NCBI RefSeq assembly: GCF_030698175.1
Contig: NZ_JAUYNT010000003.1
Span: 62,001-126,000, forward strand
Direction of reading: 5' to 3'
From: Pseudomonas sp.
GTDB lineage: Bacteria; Pseudomonadota; Gammaproteobacteria; Pseudomonadales; Pseudomonadaceae
DNA: 64,000 bases
The notes beneath the pieces are model-generated. The model made no database searches and had not been told where the DNA came from. It saw only the letters and a list, made by a program, of their open reading frames with translations. The position numbers and the translations under genes are program-made. This document shows positions 21,809 through 30,681 of this stretch, piece by piece; positions within the stretch are counted from its first letter, which is position 1, and the number at the start of each line of letters is the position of its first letter.

Positions 21809-22896
21809 AATTGGCCGAGCACCGGGGTCTGCACCTGCACATCGGCATTTTGCCCGCGATGACGCAGCAGATGATCCAGCAACACCATGGCCATCATCGC
21901 CTCGGCGATGGGCGTGGCGCGAATGCCGACGCATGGGTCATGACGGCCCTTGGTGACCACGTCCACCGCATTGCCATCGACATCAATAGAGCGGCCGGGA
22001 GTGGTGATGCTCGAGGTCGGCTTGAGCGCCAGATGGGCCACTATCGGCTGACCCGACGAGATACCGCCGAGGATGCCGCCGGAGTGATTGCTCAAGAAAC
22101 CCGCCGGGGTCATTTCATCGCGATGCTCGGTGCCGCGCTGGGCAACGCTGGCAAAACCGTCGCCAATCTCCACGCCCTTAACCGCATTGATGCTCATCAG
22201 CGCATGGGCCAGCTCGGCGTCGAGGCGGTCGAAAATTGGCTCACCCAGACCTGGCATCACACCTTCGGCGACCACGGTAATCTTCGCGCCGACCGAATCC
22301 TGGTCGCGCCGCAGCTGATCCATATAGGCCTCAAGCTCGGCAACTTTGTCGGGATCTGGGCTAAAGAAGGCGTTCTGCTCGACCGCCTCCCAGCTTTTAA
22401 ACTCAATGGCAATCGGCCCCAACTGGCTCATATAGCCGCGCACGGTAATGCCTTGGGTGGCCAGGTATTTCTTGGCGATGGCGCCGGCGGCCACCCGCAT
22501 GGCGGTTTCCCGCGCCGAGCTGCGGCCACCGCCGCGGTAGTCGCGAATACCGTACTTATGCTGATAGGTGTAATCGGCATGGGCCGGGCGGAACAGGTCT
22601 TTGATCGCCGAGTAGTCTTTGGATTTTTGATCGGTGTTACGAATCAGCAGGCCAATCGGGCAGCCGGTGGTTTTGCCTTCAAACACGCCGCTGAGGATTT
22701 CCACCTCATCGTCTTCCTGGCGCTGGGTGGTGTGCCGACTGGTGCCGGGCTTGCGCCGATCCAGATCGAGCTGCAAATCGGCCAGCGACAACTCAAGCCC
22801 CGGCGGGCAGCCGTCGACAATCGCCACCAAGGCCGGGCCATGGCTTTCGCCAGCAGTAGTAACAGTGAACAGCTTGCCGTAGGTATTGCCGGACAT
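21805..22896 (-). CDS. aroC: Chorismate synthase
   Basis: Final common step of aromatic biosynthesis, converting EPSP to chorismate with reduced FMN. The 363-residue chain carries the signatures [41 protein letters not shown] and the C-terminal [14 protein letters not shown] plus [18 protein letters not shown]. It leads the run aroC - MFS - mtnB - mtnD - mtnC, coupled by 4-nt overlaps over the first three genes. Confidence 0.97.
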   Translation of the reverse strand: MSGNTYGKLFTVTTAGESHGPALVAIVDGCPPGLELSLADLQLDLDRRKPGTSRHTTQRQEDDEVEILSGVFEGKTTGCPIGLLIRNTDQKSKDYSAIKDLFRPAHADYTYQHKYGIRDYRGGGRSSARETAMRVAAGAIAKKYLATQGITVRGYMSQLGPIAIEFKSWEAVEQNAFFSPDPDKVAELEAYMDQLRRDQDSVGAKITVVAEGVMPGLGEPIFDRLDAELAHALMSINAVKGVEIGDGFASVAQRGTEHRDEMTPAGFLSNHSGGILGGISSGQPIVAHLALKPTSSITTPGRSIDVDGNAVDVVTKGRHDPCVGIRATPIAEAMMAMVLLDHLLRHRGQNADVQVQTPVLGQL

Positions 22897-23044
22897 GCAG
22901 AGAGCTCCGCGGGGCTAAAACGAAAGGCGCAAAGTATACCCGCGCCAGCCGCCCACGGCACGCCCGGCCGTGACCGCAGGGTAATATGCCGCTATAACCT
23001 GCTAATCGAACCAAGTGCCAATGCAGACCCGCTGCGGAGTCGCC

Positions 23045-23824
23045 ATGCCTGAAACCGCCGAACCACCCAGCCATGCCGAGCAGATACTTGAGCTCAAGCG
23101 GCAATGGGCCGAGCTGCCGGCCAGGCAGCGGCAGTTACTGCGTCTGGCGCCATTGGCCACCGAGCGCGGCACTGGCGCGCGGCCGCTGCGTTTTGCCGAG
23201 CTGACCCGCTGCGAGCGGCACAGCCCAAGCTTGAGCGTACTGCGCCTGAGCGTGCAATTACCGGCGCAGCTGCTGCACCGCGAACAAAATGTGCTGGAAA
23301 TCTGGCTCGACCATGGCCTGCGCACCCTGGAGTTCGGCCCAGCCAGTGGGCTGCAAGTGGAGCCGGGCAATCGCGGACTTGGCCGCTTTTTAGTCGCCCA
23401 AGGAATTCTCTGGGCACAGCAACGTTGCGGTCATTACCAAGTGCTAGGCGGCGAGTTTGCCGCCAAAGACAGCTTCGATGAAAACCTGCGCAAGCACCGC
23501 GACCATCTGCTGGAAGCGCTCGGTTTCACCGTCACTCACGATGCCCTGACGCCAGTGAAAGGCAGCTACAGTGCCGCCTTAGTCAGTACCTTGCAGGGCG
23601 AGTGGAATCGCGAAAAAATTCAGCAAGTGAGCCTGCTGGACGCCGGCAAAATGCTCCAGCAAGCCGACCAGACCCTGGCTGAGCAAAGCATCAAGCTGCG
23701 CCAAAAAGACCAGCAACTGGCCAGCAATCTGCGCGACGAGGGCGCCTTGCGCTTCACCATCAGCAGCCTGGTGGTGTTCTGCCTGTTTCAAGCCGCCCTG
23801 CTGCTGTGGATGATCGTGAGTTAA
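23045..23824 (+). CDS. Uncharacterised GNAT-like protein with a C-terminal membrane tail
   Basis: 259 residues, start ATG 23045 with GGAG 5 nt upstream. The middle (about 105-175) resembles an acyl-homoserine-lactone-synthase or GNAT fold: NRGLGRFLVAQGILWAQQ could be the acyl-CoA pyrophosphate loop, followed by an acidic strand and HRDHLLEALGFTV. Residues about 195-235 are a predicted coiled coil (KMLQQADQTLAEQSIKLRQK). A single hydrophobic helix (ISSLVVFCLFQAALLLWMIV) ends the chain, suggesting a tail-anchored inner-membrane protein with the catalytic part in the cytoplasm. It is divergent from aroC and convergent with prmB. The GNAT assignment is a guess from pattern. Confidence 0.6.
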   Translation: MPETAEPPSHAEQILELKRQWAELPARQRQLLRLAPLATERGTGARPLRFAELTRCERHSPSLSVLRLSVQLPAQLLHREQNVLEIWLDHGLRTLEFGPASGLQVEPGNRGLGRFLVAQGILWAQQRCGHYQVLGGEFAAKDSFDENLRKHRDHLLEALGFTVTHDALTPVKGSYSAALVSTLQGEWNREKIQQVSLLDAGKMLQQADQTLAEQSIKLRQKDQQLASNLRDEGALRFTISSLVVFCLFQAALLLWMIVS

Positions 23825-23831
23825 GCCCGCG

Positions 23832-24743
23832 TTAAAGCAGACGCGATGCAAACAGCGCCTGATGCTCGCGACATTGCGCGGCGGCCAGCAAGAACACCCC
23901 ATGGCCGCCCTGCTCAAACTCCAGCCAGGTGAAATCCACCTCGGGATAGAGTTCGCGCACATGCACCTGGCTATTGCCCACCTCAACGATCAAGGTGCCG
24001 CGCTCGGTCAAATGATCGGCCGCCTGGGCCAAAATCCGCCGCACCAGGTCCAGGCCATCTTCACCGCAGGCCAGGCCCAGCGCTGGTTCGTGCTGGTATT
24101 CGGCGGGCATGTCGTCAACGTCTTCGGCGTCCACATAGGGCGGGTTCGAGACGATCAAATCAAAGCGCTGCTTGGGCATACTATTAAAACCGTCGCTTTG
24201 CACCGAATAGACGCGCTCTTCCAGGCCGTGCTGCTGGATATTTTCATTGGCCACATCCAGCGCCTCAAAGGACAAATCGGCCAGCACCACTTCCGCATCC
24301 GGAAAACTAAAGGCGCAGGCGATGCCGATGCAGCCAGAGCCGGTGCACAGGTCGAGAATCCGTTGCGGACTATGGGCCAGCCAAGGCTCAAATTGCTGGC
24401 CAATCAACTCGCCAATCGGTGAGCGGGGAATCAACACCCGCTCATCCACCACAAAAGGCATGCCGCAGAACCACGCCTCGCCAAGCAGATAAGCCGTCGG
24501 CACGCGGTCTTCGATACGGCGGCGCAACAACTCGTGCAGATGCGCCTGCTCATTGGCCTCCAAACGGCAATCCAGGTAACTGTCGGCGATCTCCCACGGC
24601 AGATGCAAAGCACCCAGCACCAGTTGCCGCGCCTCGTCCCAAGCATTGTCGGTGCCATGGCCGAAAAACAAATCGGCATCATGAAAACGGCTGACGGCCC
24701 AACGAATGTGGTCACGCAGGGTACGCAGGCGAGAGTCGGTCAC
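23832..24743 (-). CDS. prmB: Ribosomal protein uL3 glutamine methyltransferase (PrmB), GTG start
   Basis: N5-glutamine methyltransferase acting on ribosomal protein L3. The 303-residue chain has the SAM motif [12 protein letters not shown] and the catalytic NPPYV in [16 protein letters not shown], with the N-terminal helical PrmB domain. An ATG nine codons earlier exists, but GTG 24743 has GGAGG 8 nt upstream and gives the family length. A MITE-like element starts about 20 bp beyond the ribosome site, inside the expected promoter region. Confidence 0.94.
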   Translation of the reverse strand: MTDSRLRTLRDHIRWAVSRFHDADLFFGHGTDNAWDEARQLVLGALHLPWEIADSYLDCRLEANEQAHLHELLRRRIEDRVPTAYLLGEAWFCGMPFVVDERVLIPRSPIGELIGQQFEPWLAHSPQRILDLCTGSGCIGIACAFSFPDAEVVLADLSFEALDVANENIQQHGLEERVYSVQSDGFNSMPKQRFDLIVSNPPYVDAEDVDDMPAEYQHEPALGLACGEDGLDLVRRILAQAADHLTERGTLIVEVGNSQVHVRELYPEVDFTWLEFEQGGHGVFLLAAAQCREHQALFASRLL

Positions 24744-24776
24744 GGCAAAGTCCTCCAAAACGGGAGGCAATTCTAG

Positions 24777-24936
24777 CAGCCTGTCGGACTTAGGTCAGTC
24801 CTACTGCGGGAAAGCCGCTCTTGGTCATTTTTTGCGCTCTTTTTCGTTAAAGAGAGCGACTATTCGCCTCAAAAGAGCACAAAAACTGCCTCAGCCGGTC
24901 TTCCCCTCGCTACGGACGCCTAAGTTCGACAGGCTG
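24777..24936. mobile_element. MITE-like element upstream of prmB
   Basis: 160 bp with terminal inverted repeats CAGCCTGTCGGACTTAGG and CCTAAGTTCGACAGGCTG (17 of 18). Subterminal CTACTGCG on the left and, on the complement of the right, GTAGCGAG recall the elements at 1453 and 19875. AGAGCG words invert around TTTTTCGTTAAAGA in the middle. No open frame. No target duplication is evident (CTAG left, CCGG right). Confidence 0.75.
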
Positions 24937-25105
24937 CCGGGCGCAATAACGCCACGCTGGCGAGCACCAACGACACGCTGAGCAGCCGGATATAAGCGCC
25001 ATGGCAAGCGCTGCATAAATCACCCACGCCGGCTTAAGCGGCGCCAAGACTTGAACCATCTGCGCCTCAGCCACTCACACTCCTGTTAAAGCTCAGGAAC
25101 AGCCC
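24937..25105. other. Non-coding stretch between the prmB element and a small membrane gene
   Basis: Remaining 169 bp of the 362-bp gap. No gene, RNA or clear hairpin was recognised. AGGAA at 25092 is the likely ribosome site of the next gene. Confidence 0.4.
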
Positions 25106-25423
25106 ATGAAGCGCGACAAAGGTTTTGATCCCCGCCGGCTACGCTCACGTACGCAGGTTCCCTGGCGCTGGCGACTGGCAATAGGGCTGGCCACCAGCCT
25201 CTGCGGCATTGCCGTGCTGCTGACCATGACCGGCATCGCCAGCCTGCTCGGGCAACCCGCCAGCCTGGCGCAACTGAGCCATGGCGTCGCATTCGCCCTG
25301 CTAGGCGTCGGCGTCAGCTTGTTTTGGCTCGGTATTTGGGCGCGCCGCCGTTGCCGCGCCCGCCAACACCAGCACCAACACGGCCTGAGCCTGGCGCGCC
25401 ATCTGCTAAAAAAACCGGACTGA
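25106..25423 (+). CDS. Small two-helix membrane protein, unknown function
   Basis: 105 residues: a basic N-terminus (KRDKGFDPRRLRSRTQ), two hydrophobic segments (about 24-46 and 59-76), then an Arg/His-rich tail with RRRCRARQHQHQHG. AGGAA precedes the ATG by about nine bases. I do not recognise the family. It is followed after 105 bp by the Smr gene on the same strand. Confidence 0.6.
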   Translation: MKRDKGFDPRRLRSRTQVPWRWRLAIGLATSLCGIAVLLTMTGIASLLGQPASLAQLSHGVAFALLGVGVSLFWLGIWARRRCRARQHQHQHGLSLARHLLKKPD

Positions 25424-25528
25424 TACGCCGGATTGGGCTTTCAGCTAGCGCGTCACCTCAACAGTGCCTGTCGCCGCGCCGAATTGGCTCCGCCTGCTGG
25501 TAAACTAGCCGGCCTTGGCGGAGGCCCT

Positions 25529-26086
25529 ATGCAAGACGATGACCTGAACCTATTCAAATCTGCGACCCAGGGCGTTAAGCCGATCAACCATGATCGCGCC
25601 GACACCGGCAAAACCAAAGCTGATCGCCAGCAACTGGCCAAGCGCAGGCAAGCCGCCACAGTGCGGATTGAAAACATCACCATCGACGGTTTGTCGGACT
25701 TATTCGTGATCGACGTAACCGCCGAAGAAGAGCTCTACTGGGCCCGGGATGGCGTGCAAGAAGGCCAGATGCGCAAACTCAAAGCCGGGCAGATTGCCTT
25801 TGAAGGCAGCCTCGACCTGCACGGCATGAGCGTCGAAAAAGCCCGCGAAACCCTCTGGGCCTTCCTGGCCGAAGCCGCCAAGTTCGAGATTCGCTGCGTG
25901 CGCATCACCCATGGCAAGGCCGCACGCCTGGATGGCAAACGACCGCTGATCAAGAGCCACGTCAACACCTGGCTGCGCCAACATGCGCAAGTGCTCGGCT
26001 TCACCTCCTGCGTCGCCAAACACGGCGGCAGCGGCGCGCTCTATGCCATGCTCAAACGCACCATGCTGGAGGGCCGCGACGAGTAA
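25529..26086 (+). CDS. Smr domain protein
   Basis: 185 residues, start ATG 25529 after GGAGG. The N-terminal half is charged and probably flexible. The Smr nuclease-type domain begins near residue 90 with LDLHGMSVEKARETLWAFL and ends with ITHGKAARLDGKRPLIKSHVNTWLRQ and AKHGGSGALYAML. Stand-alone Smr proteins of this type (YdaL/SmrA) are thought to act on nucleic acids. The longer open frame upstream lacks a ribosome site. It precedes folE by 183 bp. Confidence 0.9.
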   Translation: MQDDDLNLFKSATQGVKPINHDRADTGKTKADRQQLAKRRQAATVRIENITIDGLSDLFVIDVTAEEELYWARDGVQEGQMRKLKAGQIAFEGSLDLHGMSVEKARETLWAFLAEAAKFEIRCVRITHGKAARLDGKRPLIKSHVNTWLRQHAQVLGFTSCVAKHGGSGALYAMLKRTMLEGRDE

Positions 26087-26269
26087 AGCAGGCCACTCCT
26101 TGGCAGTTCACACACCAGCAAAGACAACAGCAGGCAACTGACCTAAGCCTTGTTTACCCACATACAGGATTAATCCCCCGCACGCTCGTCGGTTAAAACC
26201 CACCGAACGGGTTGCCAGCCGCCGCACCGCCGCCTACCCTGCGCGTCTGCACTACCTACTGGAAAGACC

Positions 26270-26815
26270 ATGTCTCTGGAACAAAACTACAGCTCGATTT
26301 TGACCCAACTTGGCGAAGACGCGACCCGCGAAGGCCTGCTCGACACGCCTAAACGCGCCGCCAAAGCCATGCAGTACCTTTGCCGTGGCTACCAGCAAAG
26401 CCTCGACGAACTGGTTAACGGCGCCCTGTTCGGCTCCGACAACAGCGAGATGGTACTGGTCAAAAATATCGAGCTGTATTCACTCTGCGAACACCATCTG
26501 TTGCCTTTTATCGGCAAGGCGCATGTGGCCTACATCCCCAGCGGCAAGGTGTTGGGCTTGTCGAAGGTCGCACGGATCGTCGACATGTATGCCCGCCGCC
26601 TGCAGATCCAGGAAAACCTCAGCCGCCAAATCGCCGAGGCCATCCAGCAGGTGACCGGCGCCCTCGGGGTGGCCGTAGTGATTGAGGCGCAGCACATGTG
26701 CATGATGATGCGCGGCGTCGAGAAGCAGAATTCCTCAATGGTCACCTCGGTGATGCTCGGCGAGTTTCGCGACAACGCCGCCACCCGCAGCGAGTTTCTT
26801 AGTCTGATCCGCTAG
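26270..26815 (+). CDS. folE: GTP cyclohydrolase I
   Basis: First enzyme of tetrahydrofolate and pterin synthesis, making dihydroneopterin triphosphate from GTP. The 181-residue chain has the zinc site [18 protein letters not shown], the active-site [19 protein letters not shown] and the second cysteine in [12 protein letters not shown]. It lacks the long N-terminal extension of the E. coli enzyme, normal for short bacterial forms. A strong terminator follows. Confidence 0.96.
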   Translation: MSLEQNYSSILTQLGEDATREGLLDTPKRAAKAMQYLCRGYQQSLDELVNGALFGSDNSEMVLVKNIELYSLCEHHLLPFIGKAHVAYIPSGKVLGLSKVARIVDMYARRLQIQENLSRQIAEAIQQVTGALGVAVVIEAQHMCMMMRGVEKQNSSMVTSVMLGEFRDNAATRSEFLSLIR

Positions 26816-26829
26816 AGCATAGGCTCTGC

Positions 26830-26856
26830 AAAAACCGGCTGCGGCCGGTTTTTTGT
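26830..26856 (+). terminator. Terminator after folE
   Basis: AAAACCGGC-TGC-GGCCGGTTTTTTG: a GC stem flanked by A and T tracts, 15 bp past the folE stop. Confidence 0.9.
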
Positions 26857-26964
26857 TGTCCGCCGCTTGTCCACCAGCAGCGCCAGACACCCCCAAACGA
26901 GCGCGCAGGCAAGCCATAGGCGTCAGCTTCAGGTAAGCTTCCGGCCACTTTTTACCCATCCAGG

Positions 26965-27339
26965 ATGCTGCCCGTGCTGCTCAAAGCCTTACGAATTGGT
27001 CTCGGCCAACTGATCATTTTTATCGACTTCATCACCCGCCCACGGCCAATGCAGCGCACCGCTGAGGCGCAGGCGCTGGTTGTGCAAGCCGCCGCTGGGC
27101 TGTCGCTGTATCAGTTTCGCGCCTGCCCGTTTTGCGTGCGCACCCGCCGCCGCATTCGTCAGCTCAACCTGCCGATCAAGCTGCATGACGCCATGCACGA
27201 TCCGCTCGCGCGGAAAGCGCTGCAAGACCAGGGCGGCGCGATCAAAGTGCCGTGCCTGCGCATCGACGAAAACGGCCAAAGCACCTGGCTGTATGACTCC
27301 AAAGTCATCATCAAGTACCTGCAAGAACGCTTCGCTTAA
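26965..27339 (+). CDS. Membrane-anchored glutaredoxin-like protein
   Basis: 124 residues. A hydrophobic N-terminal helix (about 5-22) is followed by a thioredoxin fold with the CPFC active site at Cys54-Cys57. VPCLRIDENGQSTWLYDS stands for the cis-proline and GSH-binding strand. The architecture suggests a glutaredoxin domain tethered to the cytoplasmic membrane face. Family members of this kind (glutathione S-transferase N-terminal/glutaredoxin group) are not well characterised. Confidence 0.82.
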   Translation: MLPVLLKALRIGLGQLIIFIDFITRPRPMQRTAEAQALVVQAAAGLSLYQFRACPFCVRTRRRIRQLNLPIKLHDAMHDPLARKALQDQGGAIKVPCLRIDENGQSTWLYDSKVIIKYLQERFA

Positions 27340-27471
27340 GCCCCTAAGCGCCTCAACCAGCCTGCCGACTAAGGTCTAAAGGCTGGCACACAACTCCTGG
27401 TTTAAGTTGGCCGCCGTAACGAAACGTTCATACAACGCCCGTTCAGCCGACTTAACTTGGAGATAACAAAA

Positions 27472-28752
27472 ATGACAACCTCCCGCGCCATCACCCTTGC
27501 CAGTTTGGGTGGTTGCCTGGCCCTGCCCAGCCTTGTCCACGCCGATTTTGTTAAAGACAGCAAAGCCAGCCTCGAACTGCGCAACTTCTATATGAATCGC
27601 GATTTCCGCCAAGATTCGCCGCTGCCAAAAGTCAGCGGCAAAAACCCGACCGAGTACAAAAGTCATGCCGAGGAGTGGGCGCAAGGTTTCCTGCTGCGCG
27701 CAGAGTCCGGCTACACCGAAGGCACAATCGGGGTTGGCATCGATGCTTTGGGCTTGGTTGGCGTGCGCCTGGACTCAGGCCGCGGGCAATCGGGCACGGG
27801 CTTGCTGCAACTGGACAAAGAAACCGCTGAGGCGCAGTCGAGTTACGGCGCTCTCGGCGCGACCGGCAAATTCAAGGTATCCAAAAGCGTGTTGAAAGTG
27901 GGCACCTTGCAACCGAAAAACCCGGTACTGCAAGCCAATGACTCACGTCTGCTGCCGCAAACTTTCGAAGGCGGCAGCTTAAACGTGCTCGAGATCGACA
28001 AACTCAGCCTCAACGCCGGCATGTTCGGGCAGGTCAAGCAACGTGCCTCCAGCGACCGAGAGGACATGACCCTCAATGGTTCCAGTGCGCGCGGCAGCGA
28101 TAACTTCCAATTCGCCGGCGCGGACTACGCCCTAAGCAAAAATGTCACGGCCAGTTACTACTACGCCCAACTGGAAAACATCTACCAACAAAACTTTGCC
28201 GGTTTGGTGTATCTGCAGCCGCTGGGTGAAGGCCAAACACTAAAAGCCGACCTGCGCTATTTCGACAGCTCAGACAGCGGCAACCAGTACGCCGGCAAGA
28301 TCGATAACCGCGCGCTCAACGGCATGCTCACTTACGGCTTGGGCGCTCACTCGTTTGGCCTGGGCTATCAGCGCATGAATGGCGACAACGCCTTCCCGTA
28401 CATCACCGACAGCGACCCGTACCTGGTCAACTATGTACAGATCGGCAACTTCGCCTCCAGCGAAGAGCGCTCCTGGCAAGCCCGCTACGACCTCAACTTC
28501 GCCAGCTACGGCATCCCCGGCCTGACCCTGATGACTCGCTATGTCACCGGCGACAACATTGATCGCGGCGCGCAAGCCGAGGGCAAGGAATGGGAGCGCG
28601 ACACCGACCTCGCCTACGTGCTGCAAGACGGCGCACTGAAGGGCTTAGGGGTTAAATGGCGCAACGCCACCTACCGCTCCAACCTGGCAAAAACCACCGA
28701 GGACCTGGATGAAAACCGCCTGATCCTCAGCTACACCGTAGCGCTCTGGTAA
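27472..28752 (+). CDS. OprD-family outer membrane porin
   Basis: 426-residue outer-membrane channel. The signal peptide MTTSRAITLASLGGCLALPSLVHA is followed by the family start DFVKDSKASLELRNFYMNRDF; the chain ends with LILSYTVALW, a typical beta-barrel closing strand with a terminal aromatic residue. Start ATG 27472 has GGAG 9 nt upstream. OprD-type porins pass amino acids, carboxylates or peptides. Which one this carries cannot be assigned, and the neighbours give no clue. Confidence 0.92.
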   Translation: MTTSRAITLASLGGCLALPSLVHADFVKDSKASLELRNFYMNRDFRQDSPLPKVSGKNPTEYKSHAEEWAQGFLLRAESGYTEGTIGVGIDALGLVGVRLDSGRGQSGTGLLQLDKETAEAQSSYGALGATGKFKVSKSVLKVGTLQPKNPVLQANDSRLLPQTFEGGSLNVLEIDKLSLNAGMFGQVKQRASSDREDMTLNGSSARGSDNFQFAGADYALSKNVTASYYYAQLENIYQQNFAGLVYLQPLGEGQTLKADLRYFDSSDSGNQYAGKIDNRALNGMLTYGLGAHSFGLGYQRMNGDNAFPYITDSDPYLVNYVQIGNFASSEERSWQARYDLNFASYGIPGLTLMTRYVTGDNIDRGAQAEGKEWERDTDLAYVLQDGALKGLGVKWRNATYRSNLAKTTEDLDENRLILSYTVALW

Positions 28753-28763
28753 CTCGCAGGTAA

Positions 28764-28807
28764 TAAAAAGCCCGCGCTCACAGACGCTGTGAACGCGGGC
28801 TTTTTAT
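28764..28807. terminator. Bidirectional terminator between the porin and ammonium transporter genes
   Basis: AAAAAGCCCGCG and CGCGGGCTTTTT invert around TCACAGACGCTGTGA, which extends the stem. A tracts on one side and T tracts on the other suit both converging genes. Confidence 0.92.
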
Positions 28808-28817
28808 TGCGGCTAAA

Positions 28818-30026
28818 TCAGTCGTGACTGGTTGCGCCGATCTTATGTACCGACAGGTCGGCGCCGTAATATTCCTCTTCCTGGGTCAGGCGAATGCCGA
28901 TGCTCCACTTGAGCAAACCATAGACCGCCAGGCCGCCAAAAAAGGCTACGCAAACACCCAGACCGGTGCCAATCAGCTGGCTGATCAGGCTAACGCCACC
29001 CAAACCACCCAGCGCCTCTTGGCCAAAAATACCGCAAGCAATCCCGCCCCAGACGCCGCACAAACCATGCAACGGCCACACCCCGAGCACATCGTCGATC
29101 TTCCATTTCACCTGGGTTGCGGTAAAGGCAAAGACAAACATGCCGCCCGCTATCAGCCCGGTAATCAGGGCGCCCACCGGATGCATCAAGTCGGAGCCCG
29201 CGCAGATCGCCACCAAGCCTGCCAATGGGCCGTTATGCAAAAAGCCTGGGTCATTGCGCCCAACAATCAAGGCCGCAACCGTGCCACCGACCATCGCCAT
29301 CAATGAGTTGATCGCCACCAAACCACTCACCGCAGCCAAGGTTTGCGCGCTCATGACGTTAAAGCCAAACCAGCCGACGATCAGAATCCATGAACCCAGG
29401 GCCAGAAACGGAATATTCGAGGGCGCAAACGCCACCAAACGGCCATCGCGGTAACGGCCATTGCGCGCCCCCAACAGCAACACCGCCGCCAGCGCCAACC
29501 AACCACCGACCGCATGCACCACCACGGAGCCGGCAAAGTCATGGAAGCTGGCGCCAAACTGCGCCAATAACCAGGCCTGCAGGCCGTAGTTGCCGTTCCA
29601 GATCATGCCCTCGAAGAACGGATAGATGAAGGCCACAATCAATACCGTGGCGCACAGTTGCGGACCAAACTTGGCCCGCTCGGCGATGCCACCGGAGATG
29701 ATCGCCGGAATCGCCGCCGCAAAAGTCAGCAAGAAGAAGAACTTCACCAGCCCGTAGCCGTGATCGGCCGTCAGGGTCGCGACCGGCGCCAAAAAGGTTA
29801 CGCCGTAAGCCACCCAGTAACCGACGAAAAAATACGCTAAGGTCGATACAGCGAAGTCGGAGATGATCTTCGACAACGCATTGACCTGATTTTTATGCCG
29901 TACTGTGCCCACTTCAAGAAAGGCAAAACCGGCATGCATGGCCAAAACCATGACTGCGCCAAGCAAAATAAACAGCGTATTGGAGCCATGAACCAAGTTG
30001 TCCACAGCGCTTTGCAGGTTATCCAT
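28818..30026 (-). CDS. amtB: Ammonium transporter
   Basis: Inner-membrane Amt/Rh channel of 402 residues with eleven helices. Seen: GAVMVLAMHAGFAFLEVGTVRHKNQ near the start, DFAGSVVVHAVGGWLALAAVLLLG and the pore region with WPLHGLCGVWGGIACGIFG. There is no cleavable signal and no glnK partner beside it, unlike the usual glnK-amtB pair. Possible nitrogen-control sites lie upstream (see 30058 and 30283). The closing residues YYGADLSVHKIGATSHD are typical. Confidence 0.93.
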   Translation of the reverse strand: MDNLQSAVDNLVHGSNTLFILLGAVMVLAMHAGFAFLEVGTVRHKNQVNALSKIISDFAVSTLAYFFVGYWVAYGVTFLAPVATLTADHGYGLVKFFFLLTFAAAIPAIISGGIAERAKFGPQLCATVLIVAFIYPFFEGMIWNGNYGLQAWLLAQFGASFHDFAGSVVVHAVGGWLALAAVLLLGARNGRYRDGRLVAFAPSNIPFLALGSWILIVGWFGFNVMSAQTLAAVSGLVAINSLMAMVGGTVAALIVGRNDPGFLHNGPLAGLVAICAGSDLMHPVGALITGLIAGGMFVFAFTATQVKWKIDDVLGVWPLHGLCGVWGGIACGIFGQEALGGLGGVSLISQLIGTGLGVCVAFFGGLAVYGLLKWSIGIRLTQEEEYYGADLSVHKIGATSHD

Positions 30027-30057
30027 GGGAGTAATAGCCCTTGCAGTCAGAGAAAAA

Positions 30058-30072
30058 GCACCAAATTGGTAC
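30058..30072. promoter_or_regulatory. Possible NtrC-type operator upstream of amtB
   Basis: GCACCAA-ATT-GGTAC resembles the NtrC dyad (GCACYA ... TRGTGC) with one mismatch. It lies 32 bp before the amtB ATG. Ammonium transporter genes are commonly NtrC targets. The position, so close to the start codon, is unusual for an activator site. Confidence 0.35.
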
Positions 30073-30282
30073 AGGCTTTTTGCTGGCGCACCACAATGAT
30101 GCTCTATCGCATCAAGGAAGTGCCCTTCAGCCGCAGGTTTTAGCGTAACGACCTGGAGCGGAAAACCTGAAACAAAGTGCTTTTCCTATAGTTATCATGA
30201 AGTTGATAGTGATTAAGCAGACCATCTCCATCAGTCGCAACGCCCAAATAAAGAGCGCTATCGCAGCCGTGCGCACCATCAC

Positions 30283-30300
30283 AAAGCAAAACCTGTACCA
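30283..30300 (-). promoter_or_regulatory. Possible sigma-54 promoter reading toward amtB
   Basis: On the minus strand TGGTACAGGTTTTGCTTT gives GG and GC separated by exactly ten bases, as in -24/-12 promoters. It would give a leader of about 245 nt. A single match of this kind can occur by chance. Confidence 0.35.
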
Positions 30301-30364
30301 GCTATAGACAAAAACGCCGCAACACGACTCACCGACTCGTTAGAAATCATCAAGGAGATAGCAA

Positions 30365-30679
30365 ATGCCACAAACCAGTGCAAAAACTCAACAGAGTGAA
30401 CTGCAGGCAGAGTTTCAGGCGCTCATCAATGACGCAGAGAAACTCCTGCAGCATGCTGCGAGCCTGGCCGGTGAGCAGGCCGATGAACTGCGCGAGCAAA
30501 TCCAACGCAACCTGCAACGCGCTCGCGACATCTTAGGCGCGGGCGAGGCGGTGGTGCGCGAGCAGAGCAGCGCCGCCCGCCAAGCCGGCGAAGCCTACGT
30601 GCAGAGCAACCCCTGGCAAGCCGTTGGGATTGCCGCCGGCATCGGCTTATTTATCGGGTTACTACTGGGACGGCGTTAA
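30365..30679 (+). CDS. DUF883 family membrane-anchored ribosome-binding-type protein (ElaB/YqjD-like)
   Basis: 104 residues: a long amphipathic helical region with QAEFQALINDAEKLLQHAA, then a single C-terminal hydrophobic anchor with glycine zipper AVGIAAGIGLFIGLLLGRR. E. coli relatives YqjD, ElaB and YgaM bind ribosomes and tie them to the inner membrane in stationary phase. AAGGAG precedes the ATG. It starts a three-gene run comparable to yqjD-yqjE-yqjK. Confidence 0.9.
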   Translation: MPQTSAKTQQSELQAEFQALINDAEKLLQHAASLAGEQADELREQIQRNLQRARDILGAGEAVVREQSSAARQAGEAYVQSNPWQAVGIAAGIGLFIGLLLGRR

Positions 30680-30681
30680 GC

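Larger units (their letters stand above)
30027..30364. other. Divergent regulatory gap between amtB and the DUF883 gene
   Basis: 338 bp without a gene, richer in A and T than its surroundings. It holds a GCACCAA-ATT-GGTAC palindrome and a GG-N10-GC element (listed separately), and related GGTACAGG...GCGCACCA words in inverted orientation near 30068 and 30270. The DUF883 gene has AAGGAG just before its ATG at 30365. Confidence 0.5.

Noticed and set aside
21685..23052. Long plus-strand frame of 455 codons opposite aroC
   Set aside because: It is antisense to aroC, whose signatures are complete; the plus-strand product is a low-information mirror.
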